Part shown: piece by piece, positions 50,701 through 51,040 of the stretch | How the letters are laid out: every line of letters starts with the position of its first letter | Numbering within the stretch: the stretch's first letter is position 1 | NCBI GenBank assembly: GCA_039000515.1 | Contig: JBCFYV010001001.1 | Location: forward strand, 3,750,742 to 3,814,741 | DNA length: 64,000 bases | Direction: 5' to 3' | Source of the DNA: Timema cristinae | Lineage: Eukaryota; Arthropoda; Insecta; Phasmatodea; Timematidae | Program-made: the position numbers and the translations under genes | The notes under the pieces: generated by a model | The model's database searches: none | What the model saw: the letters and a program-made list of their open reading frames with translations, nothing else | Told to the model about the DNA's origin: nothing

Positions 50701-51040
50701 GATTTCATCAATGACAAAATTTTCGGCCATGTTTGGAATCGGATCCCAGACTCCCATTTATGTCGGCAGATGTGTCATCGACTGATGTAAGAAGTCGAAC
50801 AGGGTTCATTTTCTATGCCGGATAATTTTATTCATTTAACAGACAGCTCTGACCTCAATGTGTTTTCCAGCTGGTGGTCACGTCCTGATGATAAGCTCCA
50901 AGCCGGTGACATTGACGACGGAGACGGAGGACGCCATGGACCTGTTCCTGGACGACGCCATCGTGGTGGTGAGCGTCGTGGTGCAACCGGGACAACCGGA
51001 CATTGTCAAGACGGCAAGAGAGAGTTGTCCGGCCAGCTGA
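1..51040 (+). CDS. Alpha-2-macroglobulin/complement-type thioester protein with C-terminal NTR domain (27 exons, 5' end missing)
   Basis: Predicted extracellular thioester protein. In this family an internal Cys-Gln thioester is exposed after proteolysis and binds covalently to nearby surfaces or proteases. Seen directly: family signatures in order [107 protein letters not shown] and VNFYFEQL, then a six-Cys domain ending at TGA 51038-51040. All 26 joins use GT donors and AG acceptors and keep phase once one base is restored in exon 1 and one in exon 26. Visible coding length is 4,684 bases (4,686 restored, 1,562 codons). A seven-Arg stretch lies in the linker, where C3-like proteins are cut into beta and alpha chains. 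There is no six-Cys anaphylatoxin block. The C-terminal NTR/C345C-like domain suggests C3-like or CPAMD8-like kin rather than insect TEP or MCR. The family call is firm; the subfamily is inference. Confidence 0.93.
395..660 (+). repeat. Dispersed intronic repeat, copy 1
   Basis: About 260 bp that align by eye with 28205-28480. Shared blocks include GGGGTAAGAAGGAG, GGCAACAT-GACAA-CCAGC, TTGTCTTAT and CCTCAGAGATGATATCC / CCTCAGAGATTATTTCC. Both copies lie within about 240 bp downstream of an exon. It looks like an old mobile element of unknown type. Confidence 0.6.
1205..1262 (-). repeat. tRNA-like head of a SINE (third family)
   Basis: On the - strand it reads TAGCTCAGTTGGTAGCG (box A-like) followed by GGCTTCAATTCC (box B-like), as in tRNA-derived SINEs. 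A similar head lies at 58034-58106. The stems are too poor for a working tRNA. Confidence 0.45.
1541..1642 (+). repeat. Three 34-bp tandem copies just upstream of exon 2
   Basis: Copies start at 1541, 1575 and 1609 and are nearly identical (ACTCATGTTCATCTCTTAGT and on). A partial fourth copy starts at 1643. The array ends about 22 bp before the exon 2 acceptor AG (1663-1664) and does not include it. Confidence 0.9.
1665..1776 (+). CDS. Exon 2: MG3, [11 protein letters not shown]
   Basis: The acceptor is GTGTGCAG. After one base that completes the Lys codon, the frame reads [20 protein letters not shown] and ends IHYMAE at the donor GTACTT (1777). Y-YG-PVKGE is a family hallmark of MG3. Ends in phase 0. 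Confidence 0.9.
1998..2300 (+). repeat. Degenerate tandem repeat, about 72-76 bp, four copies
   Basis: Units start near 1998, 2073, 2150 and 2221, with AAGGTAGCAGTCTTACCTTG and CTATGGCCCTATCTTATAAG in each. It lies in the intron before exon 3 and ends about 115 bp before the acceptor. A single related stretch (TTTTATAAGCTACACCATG) is at 26270. Open frames here are products of the repeat. Confidence 0.75.
2418..2642 (+). CDS. Exon 3: MG3 core and start of MG4, ending PYKGKV
   Basis: The acceptor is TAATCAG and the exon starts in phase 0 with [19 protein letters not shown]. It goes on through [10 protein letters not shown] to [11 protein letters not shown] at the donor GTTGTC (2643). YFKPG-PY-GK is a strong family signature at the MG3/MG4 border. 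The join to exon 4 gives GK-VKVLLQ. Confidence 0.93.
3120..3280 (-). repeat. Decayed SINE (family B-like)
   Basis: The - strand order is head GGTTCGAATC-like (TTCGAACCTTTGCCTC on +), then the TGAACTG-GGTGGTTTTT block seen in the family B copies. No tail is clear. Old and 3'-decayed. Confidence 0.4.
3606..4160. mobile_element. 555-bp foldback element with long terminal inverted repeats and TA target site
   Basis: The left end CAGGTTGTTTGGAAACTC matches the reverse of the right end GAGTTTCCAAGCAACCTG. The inverted arms run about 190 bp inwards (for example GTACAGTGCTGGGAGAGCAA against CTTTCCAGGCGCTGTAC). TA flanks both ends (3604-3605, 4161-4162), as in Tc1/mariner-type non-autonomous elements. 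No coding capacity. A second copy is at 30918-31764. Confidence 0.75.
4272..4512. mobile_element. Palindromic MITE-like element, about 240 bp
   Basis: ACAGTAGCCCCATGGCTTCT near 4272 is mirrored by AGAAGCCATGGGGCTACTGT near 4490-4510. The arms continue inwards (GGCGCTGACTGACAGCTCAC and its reverse complement). The centre has its own small palindrome around TTTAGGTATATACCTAAA. Confidence 0.7.
4806..5442 (+). repeat. 15-copy minisatellite that includes the exon 4 acceptor
   Basis: Units of about 36-45 bp each hold CTGACTGTGAGCCAT, a TG tract, TCTCCAG or GTCCAG, then GTGAAGGT. The last copy supplies the real acceptor (AG 5441-5442) and the first exon bases GTGAAGGT. Each earlier copy therefore looks like a full 3' splice site with a branch-point-like CTGAC. 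The long - strand frames over this stretch are repeat artefacts. Confidence 0.95.
5443..5631 (+). CDS. Exon 4: MG4
   Basis: Starts in phase 0 as [20 protein letters not shown] and ends [19 protein letters not shown] at the donor GTAGGT (5632). The pattern matches MG4 of the family. The last upstream repeat unit is 45 bp and open ([15 protein letters not shown]), so use of the neighbouring AG would add 15 residues in frame. Confidence 0.92.
5632..5963. other. Intron 4, 332 bp, no further feature
   Basis: AT-rich intron sequence with no repeat or open frame that I can recognise beyond the flanking splice signals. Confidence 0.6.
5964..6194 (+). CDS. Exon 5: MG4/MG5, with [11 protein letters not shown]
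   Basis: The acceptor is CCCCTAG; phase 0. It reads [17 protein letters not shown], then [20 protein letters not shown], then [19 protein letters not shown], and ends at the donor GTGAGA (6195). W-SP--S-VQI is the standard start of MG5. Confidence 0.93.
6414..7555 (+). repeat. Polypyrimidine-rich minisatellite, about 1.14 kb
   Basis: Tandem and interleaved units of about 23-26 bp such as CTCATCACTCCTATCTCCTC and ACATCGCTCATCACT. The + strand is almost free of G apart from CATCGC and CATTGC. Three overlapping open frames of 263-386 codons exist only because the unit has no stop in these frames. It lies about 220 bp after exon 5 and does not include a splice site. Confidence 0.95.
7870..8785. 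mobile_element. Non-autonomous hAT-type element, 916 bp, 8-bp target duplication
   Basis: Ends are TAGAGATGGGCGAT (left) and ATCGTCCATCTCTA (right, inverted). The 8-bp direct repeat GAAAGTGA flanks both sides (7862-7869 and 8786-8793). CACTG-rich subterminal repeats occur near both ends and the interior is AT-rich without a transposase. End sequence and 8-bp duplication fit the hAT superfamily. Confidence 0.85.
8794..10240. other. AT-rich intron sequence
   Basis: About 1.4 kb of AT-rich sequence in intron 5 with short stop-bounded frames only. I see no gene or clear repeat here. Confidence 0.5.
10225..10330 (-). mobile_element. Possible LTR-retrotransposon remnant (primer-binding-site-like repeats)
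   Basis: GGCGCCAATTGTTATG occurs twice, followed by CACGTTGGGCCGCCAATTG. On the - strand the last reads close to TGGCGCCCAACGTGG, a common primer binding site in insect LTR elements. No coding part was found next to it, so this is tentative. Confidence 0.35.
11260..12050 (-). pseudogene. LINE endonuclease fragment (frame-broken)
   Basis: On the - strand, [20 protein letters not shown] and [14 protein letters not shown] match the start of the APE-type endonuclease of RTE/craniofacial-development-protein-2-like LINE ORFs. Further on, frame-shifted pieces [38 protein letters not shown] and later Lys-rich sequence continue the same protein. Stops between pieces show it is dead. It lies in intron 5, opposite to the host gene. 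Confidence 0.75.
12051..12813. other. End of intron 5, possible 5' part of the LINE
   Basis: No clear gene. Sequence next to 12051 may be the 5' end of the - strand LINE fragment. The last 150 bp lead into the exon 6 acceptor TTTACACAG. Confidence 0.3.
12814..13107 (+). CDS. Exon 6: MG5 with an acidic insert
   Basis: Phase 0 start [20 protein letters not shown], then an acidic, Gly-rich stretch ([17 protein letters not shown]), then [35 protein letters not shown] and the end VDKCFANK at the donor GTGACG (13108). L-V--KMSP-S-LLVYY is typical of MG5. The acidic stretch is longer than usual in the family. Confidence 0.92.
13150..13315 (+). repeat. Degenerate tandem repeat after exon 6
   Basis: About four copies of CTAGTGCACTGGGACCTCCT followed by AGTACCC-AGGAAATCAT, period about 46 bp. 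It starts about 45 bp after the exon 6 donor and does not include the donor. Confidence 0.75.
13395..13560 (+). repeat. Decayed SINE (family B-like)
   Basis: Contains GAGGATCTCGAGGTTCAAAC (box B region), then AAATGGTTTC-TCCTC and CTCTAAATTCTACCTTTCTC in the same order as family B copies. The tail is worn. Confidence 0.5.
13647..13878 (+). CDS. Exon 7: first part of MG6, [11 protein letters not shown]
   Basis: The acceptor is GCTCCCAG; phase 0. It reads [20 protein letters not shown], then [20 protein letters not shown], then [21 protein letters not shown], ending in phase 1 at the strong donor GTGAGT (13879). PGS-A-L-ITA-P-SLCA--AVD-S is a firm MG6 signature. Confidence 0.95.
13954..14333 (+). 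repeat. About 11-copy minisatellite that includes the exon 8 acceptor
   Basis: Degenerate units near 35-45 bp with GACAGTTT-ACCTG, then ATTATGAGACCCAATTAA. In one intronic copy ACCTGTTTCTGAGACCCAAC closely matches the true border ACCTGTTTCAG-AGACCAAAG, so the acceptor and the first exon bases are the last, least decayed copy. Confidence 0.85.
14328..14482 (+). CDS. Exon 8: linker with seven-arginine site, start of bait region
   Basis: Completes AAG (Lys) and reads [20 protein letters not shown], then [28 protein letters not shown], here split: the seven Arg codons are at 14408-14428, followed by [18 protein letters not shown]. The donor GTAAGA at 14483 leaves phase 0. The Arg run is a furin-type processing candidate between an N-terminal and a C-terminal chain. 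The acidic stretch before it is unlike the rest of the protein. Confidence 0.92.
14483..17496. other. Intron 8, first 3 kb
   Basis: AT-rich intron sequence, with a (TA)n run near 15480-15500. A less AT-rich patch is at about 15960-17110. Around 17065-17105 GTGTGCCTCGGCAGTG and GTGTGCCGTGCGG may be a hAT-type end. No coding signal. Confidence 0.5.
17497..17596 (+). repeat. Three 34-35-bp tandem copies
   Basis: ACATTCTATTAGTAACATAA plus TGCTAACAAAA is repeated three times almost without change, differing by one A in the A-run. Recent slippage product. Confidence 0.9.
17752..18050 (+). mobile_element. SINE family A, full length
   Basis: The tRNA-like head GACCTGGTGGTCTAGGGGTA has box B GGTTCAATCCT, followed by a body (ACAGATTTATCTGATTACCA; GGAATGCCAGGCCTCCACCG) and the tail CGTATAACCCGAACGGGTAG, then (TAA)n. 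Other copies: 18375, 31425, 47696(-), 51476, 61389(-). Confidence 0.9.
18375..18535 (+). mobile_element. SINE family A, 5'-truncated
   Basis: Begins inside the body at GGAATGCCAGGTCTCCACCG and runs to the tail GTATAACCCGAACGGGTAGT and (AAT)n. Lies only 325 bp from the full-length copy, in the same orientation. Confidence 0.85.
18597..19095. mobile_element. Possible hAT-type fragments
   Basis: CAGTGAGGTAGGTAGACAGG at 18597 and the inverted CCTTCCTGGCTATGTCACTG near 18927 resemble CAGTGGCGTAGCC-type ends. Another inverted end, CTAGCTACGCCACTG, is near 19077. No target duplication found. G-run and C-run tracts lie inside. Confidence 0.3.
19184..19250 (+). CDS. Exon 9: [17 protein letters not shown]
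   Basis: The acceptor is TTTTTTTACAG; 67 bp. Reads [20 protein letters not shown] then GQ and ends in phase 1 at GTAACT (19251). It continues AIQAFD from exon 8 into the segment that precedes the bait region in the family. It holds the only Cys between the Arg site and the FPETWLW motif. Confidence 0.9.
19300..19470 (+). repeat. Dispersed intronic repeat (copy 1 of 3)
   Basis: TTATTCATAC, CAAGTCATATGATCTG and GTCACTTTTGAT recur in the same order at 30495-30650 and 38530-38680. All three lie shortly after an exon donor. Function and class unknown. Confidence 0.6.
19590..19965. mobile_element. AT-rich foldback element (family F), copy
   Basis: The arms carry AGTTGTTGAATATCTGTTAAG and its inverse around a loop near 19775. 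The outer parts TTTGGTCCAAATAAACAAAAT and TTTATTTTGACCAAAAAG are inverted too. Related foldbacks: 20205, 42209, 56597 and half of one at 55590. The two short frames here are artefacts of the palindrome. Confidence 0.65.
20205..20640. mobile_element. AT-rich foldback element (family F), copy
   Basis: Same plan as the previous copy: GGGGACGCGAGAAAAG on the left, ACAGTTGTTGAATATCCGTT and its inverse GATATTCAACAACTGTTGAT, then TTTTCTCGTTTTTCCTAC on the right. The two copies are 240 bp apart. Confidence 0.65.
20880..21135. repeat. Foldback repeat G, copy 1 (before exon 10)
   Basis: TTCCATGTTGACCTTGAAC on the left is mirrored by GTTCAAGGACAAAGTGAAAC on the right. The inner arms hold ATTGACATTGGGA and TCAATGTGGGATCGTGCACA. 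The same plan recurs at 22595-22840, so the pair flanks exon 10. Confidence 0.6.
21580..21636 (+). CDS. Exon 10: 57-bp bait-region exon, phase 1-1
   Basis: The acceptor is TATTGGCAG. With G from exon 9 it reads [19 protein letters not shown] and ends in phase 1 at GTCAGG (21637). Both ends are phase 1, so skipping keeps the frame. Bait regions vary fast in this family, so only the splice signals, frame and context support the call. Confidence 0.8.
21780..22035 (+). repeat. Decayed SINE (family B-like)
   Basis: GGGGCTCGAATCATGGTCGA, then CCAGGCAAATGAGGGCGCAC, CTCTAAATTCAACCTTACTC and a worn tail GTAGCCTGAACCGTTAG follow the order of family B. Confidence 0.55.
22595..22840. repeat. Foldback repeat G, copy 2 (after exon 10)
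   Basis: TTCCATTTTGACCTTGAACG on the left and CTCAAGGTTAAAGTTGAACA on the right are inverted. GCATGACCCCACATTGACCT and AGTGTGGGGTCATCTACAGC form the inner arms. Similar to 20880-21135. Confidence 0.6.
22841..23392. other. End of intron 10
   Basis: AT-rich intron sequence with no feature I can support besides the exon 11 acceptor TGTTTCAG. Confidence 0.5.
23393..23419 (+). CDS. Exon 11: 27-bp microexon, Arg/Gly-rich, phase 1-1
   Basis: The acceptor is TTTCAG and the donor GTAAGC (23420). With flanking bases it reads GKVSNRRGR and then the split codon. It can be skipped without loss of frame. The next exon begins [10 protein letters not shown], so the two share a VSNR-RGR motif, which suggests an exon-scale duplication. 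The call rests on splice signals, phase and this likeness. Confidence 0.7.
23420..24723. other. Intron 11, first 1.3 kb
   Basis: AT-rich, with short frames only. I see no gene or repeat I can name. Confidence 0.5.
24724..24823. mobile_element. 100-bp foldback MITE
   Basis: CAGAATCATACTGCATTTTG at the left and CAAAATGCTACTATTCTG at the right are inverted, each joined to GTAGG/CCTAC. A related single arm (CCTACCAAAA after a GCCGG-like block) is near 24850-24870 and at 280-292. Confidence 0.6.
24976..25147 (+). CDS. Exon 12: basic bait segment and FPETWLWE motif
   Basis: The acceptor is GTTCCTCAG. It reads [20 protein letters not shown], then [18 protein letters not shown], then [16 protein letters not shown], ending in phase 2 at GTGAGA (25148). 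VR--FPETWLW is one of the best family marks and follows the bait region. The first ten residues are strongly basic and could be a protease target. Confidence 0.95.
25148..26081. other. Intron 12, first 0.9 kb
   Basis: No gene recognised. A 61-codon frame near 25324-25509 shows no known domain. Confidence 0.5.
26082..26126 (+). repeat. (TATG)n microsatellite
   Basis: About eleven perfect TATG units. Confidence 0.95.
26428..26866 (+). repeat. About 12-copy, 36-bp minisatellite that includes the exon 13 acceptor
   Basis: Unit GTGTACAGGAATAATCAGGA followed by GTTTATTGATTATCCC (36 bp). The true border TGTGTACAG-GAAGGAG is the last copy. All earlier copies carry a (T)ACAG-GAAT or GCAG-GAAT decoy. 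Most units are a multiple of three and open ([12 protein letters not shown]), but the last unit is 38 bp and one upstream unit has lost a base. Confidence 0.95.
26864..27092 (+). CDS. Exon 13: end of MG6 and MG7, LPHTITDWV
   Basis: Completes GGG and reads [20 protein letters not shown], then [39 protein letters not shown] and [17 protein letters not shown], ending in phase 0 at GTAAGA (27093). LP-TIT-W and GLG---P--V-AFQPFF---PYS-KRGE are strong family marks. Confidence 0.97.
27418..27605 (+). repeat. Degenerate tandem repeat, about 38 bp
   Basis: AAGAGTGCCAAGAAATATAT, AAAGGGTGTCGATTAATATA and like units recur about four to five times. Not close to a splice site. Confidence 0.5.
27837..28042 (+). 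CDS. Exon 14: MG7
   Basis: The acceptor is GTCGCGCAG; phase 0. It reads [16 protein letters not shown], then [20 protein letters not shown] and [20 protein letters not shown], ending ELIIGT plus AG at a weak donor GTGGTT (28043), phase 2. The join gives [15 protein letters not shown]. Confidence 0.93.
28205..28480 (+). repeat. Dispersed intronic repeat, copy 2 (see 395-660)
   Basis: TTCTGGGGTAAGAAGGAGTT, AATGGCAACATCAACAAGCC and CCCCTCAGAGATTATTTCC match the copy at 395-660 in order and orientation. Confidence 0.6.
28700..28830 (+). repeat. Decayed SINE remnant
   Basis: GAGCTCGAGTTTGGGCTCAA, then CGGTCATATGACCGAG, TTCAATTCTTTCCCCATGCA and CCTTACTCAT keep the family B order but are heavily worn. 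Confidence 0.3.
28955..29037 (+). CDS. Exon 15: CUB segment, [14 protein letters not shown]
   Basis: The acceptor is TCTCTTTAAG. It reads [20 protein letters not shown], then SSFMCPT, ending in phase 1 at GTGAGT (29038). [13 protein letters not shown] is a classic family motif between MG7 and the thioester domain. Confidence 0.95.
29038..30329. other. Intron 15
   Basis: 1.3 kb without a gene or repeat I can name. A 90-codon - strand frame near 29795-30067 shows no known domain. Confidence 0.5.
30330..30445 (+). CDS. Exon 16: CUB to thioester domain
   Basis: The acceptor is TTGCGCAG. It reads [20 protein letters not shown], then [19 protein letters not shown], ending in phase 0 at GTAACC (30446). 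LP---V-DS-RA-----D-MGPTLQ leads straight into the thioester helix. Confidence 0.95.
30495..30650 (+). repeat. Dispersed intronic repeat (copy 2 of 3)
   Basis: TTTATTCATACGTCAAGTCA, TGTGATCTGCAAATGTCACT and a following A/T-rich (AAT)n part match 19300-19470 and 38530-38680. Begins about 50-60 bp after the exon 16 donor. Confidence 0.6.
30918..31764. mobile_element. Second copy of the foldback element, split by a SINE
   Basis: Left end CAGATGTTTGGAAACTCATA and right end TATGAGTTTCCAAACACC are inverted and match 3606-4160. The arms include GTACAGCGCCGGGAGAGCAA and CTCTCCCGGCGTTGTAC. The right arm is interrupted by a SINE at 31425-31700. TA lies on the left side; the right edge is less exact. 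Confidence 0.75.
31425..31700 (+). mobile_element. SINE family A with 13-bp target duplication
   Basis: Full SINE with tRNA-like head (GACCTGGTGGTCTAGGGGTA; box B GGTTCAATCCTC), body and tail. The direct repeat TGTATTACTTTTG lies on both sides (31412-31424, 31701-31713). This shows retroposition into the older foldback element. Confidence 0.93.
31870..32230 (-). pseudogene. LINE ORF2 C-terminal fragment
   Basis: On the - strand RRLR-like sequence precedes [16 protein letters not shown], then [23 protein letters not shown] and [20 protein letters not shown], as in the C-terminal tail of RTE/Jockey-type reverse transcriptases (GRPR-RW and later ---DR--WR). Stops are present. Confidence 0.65.
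32580..32730 (+). CDS. Exon 17: thioester site GCGEQ
   Basis: The acceptor is TGCCCTCAG; phase 0. It reads [20 protein letters not shown], then [20 protein letters not shown] and [10 protein letters not shown], ending in phase 1 at GTAAGA (32731). The thioester Cys is codon 32613-32615 and the Gln is 32622-32624. An intact GCGEQ argues against MCR-type proteins, which have lost it. Confidence 0.98.
32880..33095 (+). repeat. Decayed SINE (head and body)
   Basis: TCGGTGGACACATGGGCTAA (head) and GGGTCTGAATCTCGGTCAGG (box B region) are followed by AAATGCTTTTTCACTATTCC and TTAAATTCTATCATAATCCT in the family B order. Confidence 0.5.
33313..33551 (+). CDS. Exon 18: thioester domain with catalytic-type His
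   Basis: The acceptor is TTCCTCCAG. It reads [20 protein letters not shown], then [38 protein letters not shown] and [17 protein letters not shown], ending in phase 0 at GTAAGA (33552). The His in VFHKDMKGG (33537-33539) lies 114 residues after the thioester Cys, close to the C3 spacing, and fits the histidine that gives hydroxyl-directed thioester transfer in C3-type proteins. Confidence 0.96.
33785..34310 (-). pseudogene. LINE ORF2 C-terminal fragment
   Basis: The - strand gives [20 protein letters not shown], then [20 protein letters not shown], a standard RT-distal motif (LLT-KL-LE-R--L-KCY--S-ALYGAE-WT). [17 protein letters not shown] and [14 protein letters not shown] then follow in a second frame. 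Frame breaks show decay. Confidence 0.8.
34320..35289. other. End of intron 18
   Basis: AT-rich with a short (TTA)n near 34570. No gene seen; the open frame before 35290 is intronic read-back from exon 19. Confidence 0.5.
35290..35557 (+). CDS. Exon 19: thioester domain helices
   Basis: The acceptor is TATACCAG; phase 0. It reads [20 protein letters not shown], then [36 protein letters not shown] and [14 protein letters not shown], ending in phase 1 at GTGAGA (35558). LTAYVL and YALALT-YA are typical alpha-toroid repeats. Confidence 0.97.
35558..36333. other. Intron 19
   Basis: 776 bp with no recognisable feature. A 79-codon frame (35848-36087) has no known domain. Confidence 0.5.
36334..36488 (+). 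CDS. Exon 20: thioester domain, GGFVSTQ
   Basis: The acceptor is GTATCTAG. It reads [20 protein letters not shown], then [20 protein letters not shown] and [12 protein letters not shown], ending in phase 0 at GTGGGT (36489). IE-TAY-LL and NGGF-STQ are family marks. Confidence 0.97.
36489..36865. other. Intron 20
   Basis: 377 bp, no feature recognised; the acceptor for exon 21 is ATGTTAG with a weak pyrimidine tract. Confidence 0.5.
36866..37078 (+). CDS. Exon 21: end of thioester domain, [13 protein letters not shown]
   Basis: Phase 0 at both ends. It reads [20 protein letters not shown], then [40 protein letters not shown] and [10 protein letters not shown], ending at the donor GTAAAA (37079). 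QDTVVAL-AL-KYA spans the exon 20/21 join. The rest returns to the CUB domain. Confidence 0.97.
37180..38512 (-). mobile_element. Mariner element, 1,333 bp, with TA target site
   Basis: Terminal inverted repeats CGAGGCACGTCCAGAAAGTA (left) and TACTTTCGGGACGTGCCTCG (right), with TA on each side (37178-37179, 38513-38514). The inside codes, on the - strand, for a decayed mariner transposase. It sits in intron 21. Confidence 0.95.
37400..38340 (-). pseudogene. Mariner transposase, frame-broken
   Basis: The N-terminal part (38059-38340) reads [20 protein letters not shown], then [15 protein letters not shown], a mariner helix-turn-helix. A second frame (37812-38120) has [20 protein letters not shown] and the first catalytic Asp in [12 protein letters not shown]. 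The second Asp (LLHDNA) and third ([12 protein letters not shown]) follow in other frames with stops between. It fits the D,D34D plan. Not active. Confidence 0.93.
38530..38680 (+). repeat. Dispersed intronic repeat (copy 3 of 3)
   Basis: TATTCATACGCCATGGCATG, TGATCTGCAGCCGTCACTTT and GACAGATAG match 19300-19470 and 30495-30650. Without the mariner it would lie about 120 bp after exon 21. Confidence 0.6.
38681..39457. other. End of intron 21, with a decayed SINE on the - strand near 39225-39350
   Basis: GAGGAAGGTGAAATTTAGAG, then AAATCATTTAGGAAAAATCA, CCCTCAGTATACCTGGTCAG and ATTTGAACC follow family B order in reverse. The rest shows nothing I can name. Confidence 0.45.
39458..39692 (+). CDS. 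Exon 22: start of MG8 (receptor-binding-type domain)
   Basis: The acceptor is TTGGTCACAG; phase 0. It reads [20 protein letters not shown], then [40 protein letters not shown] and KLDQDTEL, ending in phase 1 at GTGACT (39693). V-V-Y------S-M-VLEI-M-TGY-PD is the MG8/A2M receptor-domain mark. Confidence 0.96.
39962..40134 (+). CDS. Exon 23: MG8, VNFYFEQL
   Basis: The acceptor is a (GT)n run then CAG. It reads [20 protein letters not shown], then [20 protein letters not shown] and [19 protein letters not shown] without the X, ending in phase 0 at GTGAGT (40135). CV-F---Q---V-N--PA-VK-YDYY is a C3/A2M family mark. Its last 21 bases are the first unit of the following array. Confidence 0.96.
40114..41275 (+). 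repeat. 17-copy, 71-bp minisatellite that includes the exon 23 donor
   Basis: The unit is CAGGAGCTCGTGATCAGCACG (last 21 exon bases, given here as the border) plus GTGAGTAGTCAAATGGGGA and TTTTGTCAGGGTAAAGATG. Starts at 40114, 40185, 40256 and so on every 71 bp. The first eight units recur as a block: 40114-40681 matches 40682-41249 (568 bp). Some copies have GTGAGT, others GTGAAT at the donor position. Confidence 0.95.
41276..41931. other. End of intron 23
   Basis: No gene or repeat seen. The exon 24 acceptor is TTGTTGTCGACAG. Confidence 0.5.
41932..42058 (+). CDS. Exon 24: C-terminal linker, first part
   Basis: Phase 0 start [20 protein letters not shown], then [20 protein letters not shown] and GL, ending in phase 1 at the strong donor GTGAGT (42059). 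It follows the YDYY segment as the end of MG8. Low-complexity sequence, so the call rests on splice signals, phase and context. Confidence 0.82.
42164..42207 (-). repeat. SINE tail fragment
   Basis: TAGCACCACGTCCTACAACCCGT and on (cut here) is the shared SINE tail in reverse. It abuts the foldback element at 42209. Confidence 0.5.
42209..42605. mobile_element. AT-rich foldback element (family F), best copy
   Basis: Nearly perfect arms of about 190 bp: GCTAGTGAGCGCGAGTTTAG and GGCCAAAATAAATCAAATAT on the left have inverse partners on the right. The loop is near 42405-42420 (TTTATTTAAAAAG). No coding part. The outer ends CCTTAAGGCGGGGTG and CACCCCACCTTAAAGG are inverted. Confidence 0.85.
42606..43932. 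other. Intron 24, middle
   Basis: 1.3 kb of AT-rich sequence, no gene or repeat recognised. Confidence 0.5.
43933..44132 (+). repeat. Direct tandem duplication of 99-100 bp
   Basis: GCTGGGACGAATTCTCAA through CAATTACTCAGACTA occurs twice with three to four differences (start 43933 and 44032). It ends about 165 bp before exon 25. Confidence 0.95.
44298..44480 (+). CDS. Exon 25: acidic, Ser/Thr-rich linker
   Basis: The acceptor is TTGTTTCCAG. It completes AAC and reads [20 protein letters not shown], then [40 protein letters not shown], ending in phase 1 at GTAACA (44481). Several N-x-S/T sites are present. The segment links MG8 to the NTR-like domain. Fast-evolving by nature, so support is frame, signals and context. 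Confidence 0.83.
44481..45231. other. Intron 25
   Basis: No gene. A pyrimidine-rich stretch with ATCATCATCAACTG and CTTCCTCTTTATTT near 44905-45060 may be an old LINE 3' end, but this is weak. Confidence 0.4.
45232..45449 (+). CDS. Exon 26: first part of NTR/C345C-like domain, with in-frame TAG
   Basis: The acceptor is GTTACAGCAG (CAG-CAG tandem; the first AG is used here). It reads [20 protein letters not shown], then [40 protein letters not shown] and [10 protein letters not shown], then TAG at 45441-45443. Five of the six NTR cysteines are here (CPQC, YC, NCQC). The donor is GTGAGT at 45450. The intronic copies read CACCTCTAGCAC where the exon has CACCTTAGCAC. One lost base thus explains the stop and restores phase 1 to exon 27. 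Confidence 0.88.
45408..45655 (+). repeat. Three-copy, 82-85-bp array that includes the exon 26 donor
   Basis: CTGCTGCTAGGAAAGAACTG, CCAGTGTGCACCT and CTAGCACAAG-GTGAGTGG recur with donors at 45450, 45535 and 45617. Copies 2 and 3 lie in the intron. Copy 3 has several single-base losses. Confidence 0.95.
45656..46620. other. Intron 26, first kb
   Basis: AT-rich, no gene recognised. A 79-codon frame (46327-46566) has no known domain. Confidence 0.5.
46700..47435 (-). pseudogene. Possible retrotransposon gag-like remnant
   Basis: Four adjacent - strand frames (47245-47430, 46985-47248, 46818-47003, 46703-46951) look like pieces of one protein broken by frame shifts. Helical, Leu-rich sequence such as [20 protein letters not shown] and [20 protein letters not shown] resembles insect Ty3-type gag. 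No pol sequence or LTRs were found, so this is tentative. Confidence 0.4.
47696..47992 (-). mobile_element. SINE family A, - strand
   Basis: Starts with (TTA)n and the tail in reverse (CTACCCGTTCGGGCTATACG), then the body (AATCAGATAAATCTGTGCCG) and the head (CCCTAGACCAGGAGGTCAC). Full length. Confidence 0.9.
48390..48660 (+). repeat. Degenerate repeat around TGTCTGAAGGACTT
   Basis: TGTCTGAAGGACTTCGATAA, TGTCTGAAGGACTTAGAAAA, TGTTTGAAGGACTTAGAAAA and TGTCTGAAGGACATATCAAT recur about every 55-70 bp. Confidence 0.55.
48661..49334. other. Intron 26, no feature
   Basis: No gene recognised; several short frames without known domains. Confidence 0.45.
49335..49367 (+). repeat. Poly-C run (21) followed by (AC)n
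   Basis: A C21 homopolymer then ACACACACAC. Length in the assembly is uncertain. Confidence 0.9.
49758..49980 (+). mobile_element. SINE family B, 5'-truncated
   Basis: GCTCGACTGCTGAGGACAGG, box B GGTTCGAATCTC, GGTTCACTTCCTCTAATTAA and the tail GCGTATAACCCGAAGGGTAG. It holds a G9-10 run in place of GGGGGTGG. Confidence 0.85.
50402..50785 (+). other. 127-codon intronic open frame, unknown
   Basis: An open frame in intron 26, just upstream of exon 27, with no domain I recognise and no start context. The region 50640-50780 is richer in GC than its surroundings. It may be part of a mobile element or chance. Confidence 0.15.
50871..51040 (+). CDS. Exon 27: end of NTR/C345C-like domain and stop
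   Basis: The acceptor is TGTTTTCCAG. With G from exon 26 it reads [20 protein letters not shown], then [20 protein letters not shown] and [16 protein letters not shown], then TGA at 51038-51040. The sixth NTR Cys (ESC) is here. Phase fits only if exon 26 regains one base. If the TAG in exon 26 is real, this exon becomes untranslated. Confidence 0.85.

Noticed and set aside
50402..50785. Separate small gene upstream of exon 27
   Set aside because: Open frame without known domain, start context or splice support; kept only as an unknown open frame.
1..51040. Insect MCR (macroglobulin complement-related) as identity
   Set aside because: MCR has lost the thioester; here GCGEQ is intact.
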